Below are positions 18,531-28,157 of a stretch of 64,000 bases of DNA, piece after piece. The stretch is taken from contig NZ_AP018178.1 of assembly GCF_002368195.1 (NCBI RefSeq), positions 7,142,645 to 7,206,644 of the forward strand, read 5' to 3'. The notes under the pieces were generated by a model. The model made no database searches and was not told the DNA's origin. It saw only the letters and a list, made by a program, of their open reading frames with translations. Position numbers and translations under genes: made by a program. Source of the DNA: Calothrix sp. NIES-2100 (GTDB lineage: Bacteria > Cyanobacteriota > Cyanobacteriia > Cyanobacteriales > Nostocaceae). Numbering within the stretch: the first letter of the stretch is position 1; every line of letters starts with the position of its first letter.

Positions 18531-20423
18531 CTAAGGAGCTTGAGGTGGAGCAACGCTAATACCGTCAACGGCAATACCACTAGGTATTCCATAATTTGAC
18601 CCATCCCAATAGGAGCTAAAACGACCACTGGTATTGCTACCAAGTGAGGTTGGATTGAATACAAAGATATCAGCACCATCACCTGTTGCACCGGCAACGT
18701 TAAAAGATCCCTCAGTAGTGAGGAAAATCTGGTTACTATCAGCGTCAAACCAAACACCATTTACATCTTCAGACGAGTCAGTTAGACCAACATCAGACCC
18801 ATCAAAAAGCATTGTCCAAGTACCAGCTGTATTTTCCCCTAAACTAGTAGCTTTGAACTTAATCAGGTCTTCATCGGAACCGGAAACTCCATTAACAGTA
18901 AAACCACCCTTTGTACTAATGACCAAATTACCATCCCGGTCAATAGCGATCGCATCTATCTCCTCAGAGTCGTTGGTTAATCCGACATCCGATCCGTCAA
19001 AATACATTTCAAATCTTCCACTGGTAAAGTCACCTGTAGTAGTAGGAATAAACTTAACTATATCCGAGTCATCTACTGCAAGTTCACCAGGTAAGACAGC
19101 AGGGTTATTGAGAGCAAACAAAATCGAGCCATCTGCATTGAGGTGAAAATCTCGCAGGTAGACACTTTTGTTAGCAGCACCCAAGACATCGGAGCCATCA
19201 AAATACATATACCAGCTACTAGTAGACTTGTCGTATGCTAAGATGTCCTGCCGATTAAAACTGACTCCGCCAATAGTACCACTACCAGCAAGGCTGACAA
19301 AAGTCGTGGATGTAGGATCTAAAACCTGGATAGTTGTCTGGCTACTTCCCGTTAATTTCCCATCATTTGCAACTAATTGCAAAGTGTAAGTTCCCGCAGT
19401 CGTGAAGCTCAAAGTTGTATCAACTTCAGAGTCATTGGCAAACTCAACATCGTTAGGTCCATTAGCCATACTCCATTTAGTTGTTAAAGTTCCTCCAAGA
19501 GGTAAACCATCATCAAAAACAGAACCGTCGAGGTTTGCTTGGTACAAAACTACCTGTTTTTCACCTGCGGCCACAGCTGGTGCTTGGTTGGGGACATCTC
19601 TACCTAAGGCAAATTCATAGAGCCGACCGTCATTTTCATTGGGATCGACATCGTTATCAACACCGCGATCGACAATGTAAATACTTAACTTGGTACGATC
19701 AGTGCTACTGGGTGCAATGGTAATACCCGCTGGCTTGTCTGGACTGGCCGCAGAAATATCATAGGATTTGATAAATTCACCCGTAGTTGTCAGTTCAAAC
19801 AAAGCTGGTGTAGCTGGCGAACTTTTAGATAGATATCCCACCATAAACAGGTTCCCAGTACTAGGATCGATGGCAATCCCTTCGGGATCGTGAAGTCCAA
19901 TCCTTTCAGTATCAAAGGTCTTTAGTAAGGTGCCGTTAGTGGTAACTTCATAAACTTGTGAACCGAATCCATCAACTACAAATAAAGTACCTGTCGTCGG
20001 CGAATATGCTATATCTTCTGGGTCATGGTCATCGGTGTTATCTGTTGCAGTCCCCCAAGAAGAGGTACTAAACGAGGTCACCACATCATCGGAGGTATTG
20101 TAATTTCCATCCGCACCAGGATTGATCTGAAAAACCAGACGCTTATTATCATCTGTGATGTAGAGGAAGCGATTCGCTGGGTTATATGCTATCCCTGTCG
20201 GCTCGTTGGAATAGTTGATGGTTGATAAAGTCTTCTCCAGAGTACCTGTCCGACTTACTTGAAATATATTTCTCCCGGTGAAGTAGGTTGGCATTTCATC
20301 GACTTCACCATCATCTATTAAAAATGAATCTAAATGACTGATATATACAATCCCTGATGGATCGGGACTTGGTGGCCCAAATTCAAAGGTGTTGATGAGC
20401 TTGATGAGTGGCAGCTTCTCCAT
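18531..20423 (-). CDS. Beta-propeller protein with FDGSDVGL repeats, copy 1
   Basis: The 630-residue product has three parts. Residues of about 1-270 form a propeller-like domain (EPTGIAYNPANRFLYITDDN, DPEDIAYSPTTGTLFVVDG, DPEGIAIDPSTGNLFMVG, PAGITIAPSS), resembling SdiA-regulated or NHL-type propellers. Residues of about 280-370 form a PKD-like beta-sandwich (YTLQLVANDGKLTGSSQTTI). The rest holds four repeats built on W/F-xMYFDGSDVGL...DGxxxxS. No signal peptide or membrane helix is visible, and Asp/Asn-rich loops suggest calcium binding. A type I secreted or surface protein is a plausible inference. It is a paralogue of the 624-residue protein at 21623-23497 on the same strand. I do not recognise a characterised family. 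Confidence 0.75.
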   Translation of the reverse strand: MEKLPLIKLINTFEFGPPSPDPSGIVYISHLDSFLIDDGEVDEMPTYFTGRNIFQVSRTGTLEKTLSTINYSNEPTGIAYNPANRFLYITDDNKRLVFQINPGADGNYNTSDDVVTSFSTSSWGTATDNTDDHDPEDIAYSPTTGTLFVVDGFGSQVYEVTTNGTLLKTFDTERIGLHDPEGIAIDPSTGNLFMVGYLSKSSPATPALFELTTTGEFIKSYDISAASPDKPAGITIAPSSTDRTKLSIYIVDRGVDNDVDPNENDGRLYEFALGRDVPNQAPAVAAGEKQVVLYQANLDGSVFDDGLPLGGTLTTKWSMANGPNDVEFANDSEVDTTLSFTTAGTYTLQLVANDGKLTGSSQTTIQVLDPTSTTFVSLAGSGTIGGVSFNRQDILAYDKSTSSWYMYFDGSDVLGAANKSVYLRDFHLNADGSILFALNNPAVLPGELAVDDSDIVKFIPTTTGDFTSGRFEMYFDGSDVGLTNDSEEIDAIAIDRDGNLVISTKGGFTVNGVSGSDEDLIKFKATSLGENTAGTWTMLFDGSDVGLTDSSEDVNGVWFDADSNQIFLTTEGSFNVAGATGDGADIFVFNPTSLGSNTSGRFSSYWDGSNYGIPSGIAVDGISVAPPQAP

Positions 20424-21622
20424 GTTTGTCTTCCTAGCTAATAAATCAATCGCAAAAGAGTTAGAAGAGGCGATTATTCTTGAGTAGTTGAATTTCTTGT
20501 TCTAAGTGTTTTTGCGGCTATGTTTAGAGCAAAAAGTTTTAGTCCCAGAAAAACCAAGTAAGTACAATAAATAAATTGTATAACTTGATAACTAGTGAAT
20601 AATAAAATTCATATATACTTCATCGTAAATTCATAAAAAAATGTCATTGAATATGATGAGCATATAAACTCTGTGACAAGTTATGGAGATACTGAGTCTA
20701 GCCATTAAAACTTGTCCTATAAAGCTGATGCTACATAGGATTACTATTTAAATTTTTGACAAAAATCCTTAACATTTATATATAGCAATCAAATGCGATT
20801 GCTATACATACAGTAAATTTAAGTGCTATTACACGCTTTTTGCCTAGTTATAAAACCTAAGTGGGTCACTTTACAAAATTGTAATTTACTAGGAATATAT
20901 CACTATTAAATCTCCCTATAGACAGAATAAAATTATCTATTTCAAATTTTTATGATAGAAAGTGTGTGAAACTTTTATTCCTAACATCATGCTGCAAATA
21001 CTCTTTTTTCAGCATCGGTTTAGCGTTATTGCAATACGGTTCGGATAAGCAATTTTCATCTCACTTTTGGGAAAGGGAAAAGGTTAAGGGGTAAGGGGGA
21101 AAGGTTTGAATGGGCCCTTTTCCCCCTTAACCGAACCGTATTGAGCATTATTGGGATTCTCGATTTCTTTCGCTTGAAATTGCCAAAAAGCTTTGAATAT
21201 GCACATTCTCTGAGTTTAGCGTGACAAACTTTACCATAAACAAATAAGCGATCGCTCTCGTGAGCAAGGGAAGTAAATTGTCTTGGGGATTTTCGTAAAA
21301 TCCTCTCAAAGCATACTATTGGTCAATCAAGTGTGATGTCCCTCAGTCCAAAATTTAATCAACCTTTTCCGCTAGCGATATTTGAGGAAAAGCCCTAGCC
21401 TACTCCATAGTTCCCCAAGAGTAGGCTAGAGTAAAGGGGCAGTTCCGTGGATACCCTTAAAACCAGACGACCTCAGCAAGAGTAATGCTACACACCTACG
21501 CATCATTTAGTATTTCTTGCTCAACCGTATAAAATCATTAGCGTGAGACGTAAGACCCTTGAATGACCAACACTATTTGAGAAGAGAATAAACTCACCAA
21601 ATTGTGTCAAGCATTTATATCC
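20424..21622. other. Intergenic region between the two propeller genes
   Basis: This 1.2-kb AT-rich spacer has no supported gene. It carries the palindromic element described at 21032-21143 and a HIP1-like site near 21249. The promoter of the first propeller gene (minus strand) should lie near 20430-20650. No clear promoter motif is assigned. Confidence 0.5.
21032..21143. mobile_element. Small palindromic element with CAATACGGTTCGG ends
   Basis: A perfect 13-bp inverted repeat, CAATACGGTTCGG / CCGAACCGTATTG, encloses about 86 bp. The inner part pairs AAGGGGTAAGGGGG with CCCCCTTAACC. It has no coding capacity and looks like a non-autonomous mobile or REP-like element. Confidence 0.65.
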
Positions 21623-23497
21623 TCAAAATACTTGGGTAAAACCATCAACAACCACACCTGCAAGCCCATTATCAACACCATCCCAAAATGGAGTATAGTT
21701 CCCATTTGTATTAGAACCAAGGCTAGTAGGGGTAAACGTAAAAATATCCGACCCATCACCTGTAACACCAGGTACTTCGAATGCACCCTTAGTAGTTAGA
21801 TATAGCTTGTTATTTTGGTCAATCCAGACACCATTTATATCTTCACTACTTTTTGTCAGCCCAACATCAGAACCCTGAAAATATAGATTCCATGTACCAG
21901 CTGTATCTGCGCCAAAGCTAGTAGCGTTGAAAGCAATCAGGTCTTTATCCGTACCTTTGATATTACCCGAATTATCTGGCACATCAAATTTACCTGTGGT
22001 ACTGAGAACTAACTGTCCATCTGGTGTAAAGGCAATACCATCTATCGCCTCGTCACTCGTTGATAATCCTACATCTGAACCGTCAAAGTATAATTCAAAA
22101 CTGCCAGATGTGGTGTTTCCTGTGGAAGTGGGAGTGAACTTGACAATATCTTGTTTCTCTACTTTACCTACACCAGTTAGGGTAACAGAACCATCCAAAC
22201 TAAACAAAATTGAGCCATCTGGATTGATGTGGAAATCTCGAACATTACGGCTTGATAAGCCCACATCAGAGCCATCAAAATACATAGACCAACTCTTAGT
22301 AGAGCGATTATAGGCCAAAATGTCCTCATCATCAAAAGCAACTCCCCCAACTGTGCCACTTCCACTCAAGCTGAAAAACGAAGTTGACTGCGGATCTAAT
22401 ACCAAAACTGACACTTGATCGCTAGTTGTCAATTTGCTATCATTTGCTGTCAGTTGTAGTACATACGAACCAGGCTGGGAGAATGTGGCAGTGGTATCTT
22501 CTGTTTTTGCATTCGCGAAGGAAACATTGCCAGGACCGCTCAATTTACTCCAGGTATTAGTTAAGGAAGCTGGTGGGTTGGGTAAGCCATCATCAGAAAT
22601 ACTGGCATTCAAAATCGCCTGCTTTAAGATCACTTGATCCTCACCTGCATTAACCGTTGGTGCTTGATTATTCACAGGAGGAGGATTACCACCAGATGTA
22701 CCTAGTGCAAATTCATAGATCCGACCATCATTTTCATTGGGTTCGGGATCATTATCAATGGCGCGATCGACAATGTAGAGACTTTGCTTAGTAGGATCGT
22801 TGCTAGTGGGTGCAATGGTGATCCCAGCTGGTTTGATTGCTTTAGCCGCAGAAATATCATAAGTGTTGACAACTTCACCCGATGTTGTCAGTTCAAACAC
22901 CAAGTTATTTGGGTGACCCACCATAAACAAGTGACCACTACCAGGATCTAAGAAGATACCTTCTGGATCAAGAAGTCCCAATTTAGCAGTATCAAATTGA
23001 CTAACTAAGTTGCCTTTAGTAGTAACTTCGTATACTTGTGCACCCGCCCCATCAACAATAAATAAATTACCTGTCTTCGTCGAATATGTTACATCTTCTG
23101 GGTCATCACTACCGAAGGAAAGAGTATTAAACGAAGTGACAACATCATCTTTAGTGTTGTATTGTCCATCTCCGCCTGGATTGAGTTGAAAAATCTTACG
23201 CTTGTTGTCATCAGAAATGTAGAGGAAGCGATTGTCTGGGTTATATGCTACCCCTGTCGGTTCATCAGAAAAGCTAATTGTGGTGAAAGTGTTCTGTAAA
23301 TTACCTTTCAGATTGGTTTGAAAAAGGTTCTTACCGGTGAATAATCGAGAAATTTCATCAACTTCACCATCAGCAATCAACAGTCCGCCTAAATGACTAA
23401 TATAAGCAATCCCTGATGGATCTGGACTTGCGGGTGAAAATTTAGAGGTTTGGGTAACCTGTATCAGTGGTAAAACAAAATTTTGAGGCTTTGGCAT
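21623..23497 (-). CDS. Beta-propeller protein with FDGSDVGL repeats, copy 2
   Basis: The 624-residue product has the same architecture as its neighbour: an N-terminal propeller (DEPTGVAYNPDNRFLYISDD, DPEDVTYSTKTGNLFIVDG, DPEGIFLDPGSGHLFMVG), a PKD-like domain (YVLQLTANDSKLTTSDQVSV, about 285-370) and C-terminal repeats (WSMYFDGSDVGL, FELYFDGSDVGL, WNLYFQGSDVGL, YTPFWDGVDNGL). By eye the two proteins agree at well over half their positions. Each is followed by its own long spacer, so this looks like a gene duplication rather than one operon. No signal peptide is present. The start ATGCCAAAGCCTC lacks an obvious Shine-Dalgarno. Confidence 0.75.
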   Translation of the reverse strand: MPKPQNFVLPLIQVTQTSKFSPASPDPSGIAYISHLGGLLIADGEVDEISRLFTGKNLFQTNLKGNLQNTFTTISFSDEPTGVAYNPDNRFLYISDDNKRKIFQLNPGGDGQYNTKDDVVTSFNTLSFGSDDPEDVTYSTKTGNLFIVDGAGAQVYEVTTKGNLVSQFDTAKLGLLDPEGIFLDPGSGHLFMVGHPNNLVFELTTSGEVVNTYDISAAKAIKPAGITIAPTSNDPTKQSLYIVDRAIDNDPEPNENDGRIYEFALGTSGGNPPPVNNQAPTVNAGEDQVILKQAILNASISDDGLPNPPASLTNTWSKLSGPGNVSFANAKTEDTTATFSQPGSYVLQLTANDSKLTTSDQVSVLVLDPQSTSFFSLSGSGTVGGVAFDDEDILAYNRSTKSWSMYFDGSDVGLSSRNVRDFHINPDGSILFSLDGSVTLTGVGKVEKQDIVKFTPTSTGNTTSGSFELYFDGSDVGLSTSDEAIDGIAFTPDGQLVLSTTGKFDVPDNSGNIKGTDKDLIAFNATSFGADTAGTWNLYFQGSDVGLTKSSEDINGVWIDQNNKLYLTTKGAFEVPGVTGDGSDIFTFTPTSLGSNTNGNYTPFWDGVDNGLAGVVVDGFTQVF

Positions 23498-24388
23498 GAT
23501 TTTTTGAGCTAAGTATTTTTGCGGTTATGCGATTAGCAAAAACTCTTGCTAGTAGATACAACCAGTAAGAATTTTAAACTTATTGTATGAAGACTAAATT
23601 AGTGAAAAAGAAAATTTATAGATAATTCATCATAAATTTATAAAATTAGTTATTTAATATGCATATACGAAAACGATGACTAGTACAGCAATCAAATCTG
23701 ATTCCTGTACTTAATTGCTTAGGTAGCCAAAAAGAAAATTCTTTTCTTAGTAAATTTATTCCAAGAAATATGAGTACTCAGTAACAAAATGCTTCTGGTA
23801 TAGACTGTACGCTTACTAATGTTTTGAGATTTCAGCGTCAATCTATAAATTTATAAACTTGTGTAAATATAAGATTCCTACCTAATTTTTGAAAGATACC
23901 TAGGAGAGCCACCCTCATGCGCGGGTTTCCCGACTTGAGAGGAGTAGCCTTGAGCATTAACCAGCCGACAGTTAAGCTTCAATTGTATGGAATTAATTCA
24001 AAAATTAAATCGGATTTATATATAACGTAATTCAGCTTTCAAAAAGCAATATATCTCAGGAAATTTTCAATTAGCAAATACTTTTAAAATAATTAAGAGT
24101 AATTCGTAACTCGTAATAACCTATCACTTGCTTCTCGTACTCCTTCGGTTAACTCGAAGGAGTACGAGAAGCGCTGCATCGAAAGCGTCTACGTAATTCG
24201 CAATTCAAATACTCAAATGTAATCTGGGTCTAAGTATAAAAAATTGTTGCCATATTTTAGATATTTGTTATAAGTGTGTATGTTTTACTAAACTAAACAA
24301 AAAAAGCTAAAGCAATCCTGATGACAATTTTTAAAGCTGATTTATTCTAGAAAATTGTTTAGGATTGCTAGAGAAAATGTGTAAAGTT
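23498..24388. other. Intergenic region upstream of propeller copy 2
   Basis: AT-rich, no supported gene. It contains an 18-bp perfect palindrome (listed separately). A GC-richer patch near 23900-23970 (ACCCTCATGCGCGGGTTTCCCGAC) resembles degraded mobile-element DNA, but I cannot name it. Confidence 0.45.
24130..24172. repeat. Perfect 18-bp inverted repeat
   Basis: GCTTCTCGTACTCCTTCG is followed by a 7-nt loop and its exact reverse complement. No T-run follows on either strand, so it is more likely a dispersed palindrome than a simple terminator. It lies about 220 bp beyond the 3' end of the minus-strand kinase-like gene. Confidence 0.75.
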
Positions 24389-25168
24389 TTAAATCACATT
24401 TTGCAACCTAACAGGTTCAGGATGCTTGGTTAAGCTGTTGTTAATCCAGGACAAAATCTTTTGTGTTTTTTCCTCTACAGATAGTGAACTATCAATTGAC
24501 AAAACTGGAATATTAAATGTTTGAGCGCAGTTGATAATATCCTGAAGATAGGGAGCATACTGAGAAAGCAATTGCTGTGCTACCTCTTTGGACATAAGGT
24601 CGAAACGGCTTTGGTCAGTTGGACGATTTTGAATCCTTTGAATTGCAGTTTCTACGTTTATTTGGAAATCAACAATGGCAATTGGTCTTTGGGAGAAAAG
24701 CAGTGCTAATTCCTGTCTTATATCTTCTAAAGAAGGAGTAGTACCTGTAACTCCGATTGACCAAATTTCTTGCAACAATCCTTGATCGAGTAGGATTAAT
24801 TGGTCATTCTGACTATGGGCGATCGCATCAATGCGTTTCAAATTAGCATAAGTCTTAATAGCTTTGGAAAAACTTAGCCAGTTAGTAGGTTTGACTTGAG
24901 ATGCAAGAAACAGGGAATGAAGCAAAATCCGCCATTGATTTTCTGTTTGTGGAATCAGCTTCCACAGCCGTTGCCAAAGTTTTTGATTCTTCCATTCTCG
25001 CAGGATTTCGTCTCCGGCGGCGACGGATACTCCCTGCTCTTTTAGTCGTGAAACTACTTGATTAAACACAGTGGTTTTACCAGCACCTGGCAGTCCGATA
25101 AACTCTAAGACTATGGGGTTGTTAACTGTGTTATGAGGAATATTAATTTCAGTTAAAGATGTTGCCAT
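24389..25168 (-). CDS. P-loop kinase-like protein (thymidylate-kinase-like)
   Basis: The 259-residue protein has a clear Walker A, GLPGAGKT (residues 25-32), and a Walker-B-like LILLDQGLLQEIW near residue 125. An arginine-rich lid-like segment, IQRIQNRPTDQSRFD, lies near 170. This layout fits nucleoside/nucleotide-kinase-type P-loop proteins, but true substrate motifs are not recognised. Its start overlaps the 3' end of the upstream kinase-fusion gene by 16 nt, so the two are almost certainly co-transcribed and translationally coupled. Both lie just before the polysaccharide cluster, and similar small kinases occur in capsule loci. Phosphorylation of a sugar or lipid carrier is an inference only. 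Confidence 0.75.
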   Translation of the reverse strand: MATSLTEINIPHNTVNNPIVLEFIGLPGAGKTTVFNQVVSRLKEQGVSVAAGDEILREWKNQKLWQRLWKLIPQTENQWRILLHSLFLASQVKPTNWLSFSKAIKTYANLKRIDAIAHSQNDQLILLDQGLLQEIWSIGVTGTTPSLEDIRQELALLFSQRPIAIVDFQINVETAIQRIQNRPTDQSRFDLMSKEVAQQLLSQYAPYLQDIINCAQTFNIPVLSIDSSLSVEEKTQKILSWINNSLTKHPEPVRLQNVI

Positions 25169-26670
25169 ACGGACTGTTTTGCCTGTAATAAAACTTGATC
25201 TAGCGGTTGAGTAGCATCAATATTGACTACTGTGGTTTTTGAGGTAAACTTCAATGACTTCACAGCATCAACTTTTTGTTTAACAATGTCCGTAGGAGTA
25301 TCTGACTTACGAGCCATAGCAACCTCTGGCGTTACGTCCAACTTGATGACTAAATCGGGGAGTACGGTGTTAGTCATGTCTTGGTAATTTTTCAACTCCC
25401 ATTCTTTAAGAAAGCCAGGGTATGGCGATGAATTCCCATTACCGTTCATCAGTAAGGGGCCATCATTGAAGCCAAGAATCTGGGTTTGGGGATAGCGATC
25501 GCTAATCACAATCATTCCTCGTTTCCTAGCTACAGAACACTGCTGAAGTTTTTGGTGTTTTTCGTAAACCAGGGTGATAGCCCATAAAGCTTTACCCAGT
25601 CTTTTCAATGGAGATTTAGGCTGGGAAGTTCCTACCAAGTCAGAAGAACTTTGTCTTTGATTAGACTGATGATGCGATCGCTTTGGACGCAAAACTTTAG
25701 CCGCTCTACCTGCTAATACTAACGGTAGTCTGTACCAAGAAGCAGGGCCATCTCCACTACCTAGATAAACTGGCTGAACATCGAGTTTATGAGAGAAACA
25801 TTTTTTGATTTCCGAGGTGACGGTAGATTTACCAGATCCGTCTGCTCCTAGAACCGCAATAATCAAACCACCACTGGTGGGTGTTCTGTGCGCTGCAACT
25901 GGAGCCTGGAAAAACTTTCTCAAGCTCTTGAAGAATAGGTATTGAATTTCCAGCCGCCATCTTAAAACCTTTGACACTAATGGGTGATATCGTCGGTATG
26001 GTTTTAAAGCTACTTGGATGGCATTACCGGATTTTAATAAAAGCTTGAGGTTCGATTCGCTGTCAATCACATCTAAAACCAACTTAGTAGCCTTGCTGTC
26101 TAAAAGCTGCTCACTCAGTTCTTGGACTTTTTGGCGATCGAGTCTTTCTTTGAGCCACCGAAATTCCCGGATAAAATCACCTTTAAAATAATCTTTACCC
26201 AAGAGATTGTTGATGCGATCGCGAGTTCTTACCTTCAGCGCCGCCCGGACAACTAGTAAAATTGTTTCAATATTAGGCTCTGCAATATAAATTTGATATT
26301 CGTCGCTATAAATTCTCGTAGACAATAACAACTCTTCCCAAGGAAGACGGTAACCTTTAAGATATTTTTCCCCCAGTTCCAAGCGATAGTGAAGATGGAG
26401 ATGTACCAATATTCCTGTCTCTTCATCGAGCGCTAAATAATCATCAATATCAAGATATCTCCGGCAAGGAATAGCTTCAAAATACTTGAAACCAACTTCG
26501 CTTAACACCTGTTGTAAATTGGCTTTTTCGTTTTCATCTACTAAAACATCTAGATCAGTTTTACCTTCTACAGCTGCATCAACATGCTCATTACTCTTCC
26601 AGTGACAGTAACGAATATTGTTCTGATCGAGGTAGTAGTTAAGCTTTTGAACAACCTGGAGTGCTGGCAT
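25153..26670 (-). CDS. Nucleotidyltransferase-like domain fused to thymidylate-kinase-like domain
   Basis: The 505-residue protein has two parts. The N-terminal region (about 1-130) carries KTDLDVLVDE (Asp39, Asp41), resembling the metal-binding Asp pair of nucleotidyltransferase folds, and a His-rich LVHLHLHYRLE stretch. The C-terminal region (about 268-505) is a P-loop kinase with Walker A GADGSGKS (275-282), VISDRYP near 392 and a TPEVAMARK lid-like segment, like thymidylate kinases. Proteins of this kind appear in polysaccharide gene clusters, but their biochemistry is not known to me. The downstream 259-residue kinase overlaps its stop codon. The start follows GGAGCAG at good distance. 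Confidence 0.78.
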   Translation of the reverse strand: MPALQVVQKLNYYLDQNNIRYCHWKSNEHVDAAVEGKTDLDVLVDENEKANLQQVLSEVGFKYFEAIPCRRYLDIDDYLALDEETGILVHLHLHYRLELGEKYLKGYRLPWEELLLSTRIYSDEYQIYIAEPNIETILLVVRAALKVRTRDRINNLLGKDYFKGDFIREFRWLKERLDRQKVQELSEQLLDSKATKLVLDVIDSESNLKLLLKSGNAIQVALKPYRRYHPLVSKVLRWRLEIQYLFFKSLRKFFQAPVAAHRTPTSGGLIIAVLGADGSGKSTVTSEIKKCFSHKLDVQPVYLGSGDGPASWYRLPLVLAGRAAKVLRPKRSHHQSNQRQSSSDLVGTSQPKSPLKRLGKALWAITLVYEKHQKLQQCSVARKRGMIVISDRYPQTQILGFNDGPLLMNGNGNSSPYPGFLKEWELKNYQDMTNTVLPDLVIKLDVTPEVAMARKSDTPTDIVKQKVDAVKSLKFTSKTTVVNIDATQPLDQVLLQAKQSVWQHL

Positions 26671-26963
26671 TATTTCATCTGCTCCTTAATAAATCCGTAG
26701 TAATTGAGTATGTTTTCTATATCTGTTATTAGTTCCCTGTGCAATTCACAGTTCATTGACCACAATGATGACTCTGTTAGCAGTTTTACTTTAATTGCTG
26801 ACTATTCTCAACTCAGAATTAAGAATCTTTGAGAATAGTTCACAGAAAAATTATTTATAACCATTATTTCTACTTACTTTCGCACCCATAAAATGTAAAT
26901 GTGCAATTAGACGCAATAACTGCGGCAAGCCACTGCGTATCTACGCAAAATTACTATATTTCA

Positions 26964-27063
26964 AGTTACAGCTATTTTCAGGTAAATAGACCACATTGGC
27001 CGTAGGGGCACAGCAGTGCTGTGCCCTCTTGAGTGTGGTTCAACTACGTGAAAACTGCTGTGA
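26964..27063. mobile_element. MITE-like element with TTACAGC ends
   Basis: The left arm TTACAGCTATTTTCAGGTA..ACCACA is mirrored by the right arm TGTGGTTCAACTACGTGAAA..GCTGTGA. The centre is a perfect palindrome-like hairpin, GGGCACAGCAGTGCTGTGCCC. Its ends match the element at 17605-17815. Confidence 0.7.
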
Positions 27064-27509
27064 TATTAGTTGTATTTTTATCACTGTCGGGAGCCAATAA
27101 GGATGGACTTGAATTAGTCCCTACTGGTTGAGCTTCAGTGAAATTCCCGAATTTCAATTTCAAAAGACTTTGACATTAAATAGCTTTTTGATGCGTGTTC
27201 ATTTGATCAGTAAATCCTACCATACTGCACTAATAACACATCAAGACAATTTTGGCAATTACCGAGAACCGCTATATTTGGACAGCCTATATCCTGGATT
27301 ACTCTAGCAGATGAAAATTGGTGCAAAAGTTGTCAAACTCTGACACGAAGAAAGTTTGCGGTTTTATTTTCTGACATTGCCAGGAAAAAGGATTTATGGT
27401 TTTTCGGCATCTTCTACAGCCAAAATTTTATTTTTCTCTCGCTGTTGATAAAGCAACGATGAGGCTGCTCTAGTAATTTCACGTACTCTTCACAGAAAAT
27501 TGGTAATAA

Positions 27510-27660
27510 ACTATTGCCAATTTAGCATTTTAACAGTAATTTTTTTCGGTTCGTAGTCTTCACGTAAATTTTGCAATCAATACAGTGCCAATTTAACGGT
27601 AACTTCAATAAAACACTGTCCATATTCACCGTAACTTCAATTTTTTTTACGTGGAAAGTC
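27510..27660. promoter_or_regulatory. Repeat cluster upstream of the polysaccharide operon
   Basis: Three related stretches occur: TTGCCAATTTAGCATTTTAACAGTAATTTTT near 27515, GTGCCAATTTAACGGTAACTTCAATAAAA near 27586 and TTCACCGTAACTTCAATTTTTTTT near 27624. The core CGGTAACTTCAAT/CCGTAACTTCAAT is almost identical in the last two. CACGTAAA and its inverse TTTACGTG flank the last two. A regulator-binding region is inferred from the spacing and position. Confidence 0.4.
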
Positions 27661-28157
27661 TTATATACTATGTTCAAGCAAGATTTAACCTAAATACCGA
27701 GCATTTGTTAACCTCTATTTAACTTAATGCAAATTCACATGGTTAGAGTTACGTTGGCTCCTTTACTTTCAGTATTCAGCATTCGTCTCTCCATCTGACA
27801 TTAAAAGTCTTGTAACCCCTATTAAATTAAGTTTTCGGCAATTTCAGGAGGCTAAGCGGGTGTATCTGACAGTATTTACCGAGTTTGTCAATTTAGGATT
27901 AATTCATCGATTGAGGATATTGCTGCTTTGTGTGATCCGAAGATGATTCATCCGTTATGTATAAAAATGGCATGATTCAGGCAAGTAAGATGCCCAGCAT
28001 TCAAGTCTTCCAAGAACATCCCTAAAAGCGATTGCAAACTGGTATAACTGCTGACTTAGCCAATTAACTACACAATAGTTATTCTATGTTCTGCACTCGC
28101 CAGCTTCCCCGCTTCATAATTCTTGCTTAACAATCCATCATTATTTCAGTAAAAACC

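Larger units (their letters stand above)
26671..28157. other. Long divergent intergenic region, probable promoter region of the polysaccharide operon
   Basis: This 1.49-kb region separates the leftward kinase pair from the rightward glycosyltransferase operon. No gene is supported. It contains a TTACAGC-type MITE (26964-27063) and a cluster of imperfect direct repeats at 27510-27652. AT-rich DNA around 27660 follows. The transcription start of the operon probably lies in the right half. Confidence 0.5.

Noticed and set aside
18422..18760. 112-codon minus-strand frame at the 3' end of propeller copy 1
   Set aside because: It overlaps the real gene in another frame and has no motif, so it is a shadow ORF.
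26671..28157. Search for a tRNA or small RNA gene in the long divergent spacer
   Set aside because: No T-loop-like GTTCRA with a matching acceptor stem was found; only repeats and AT-rich DNA.
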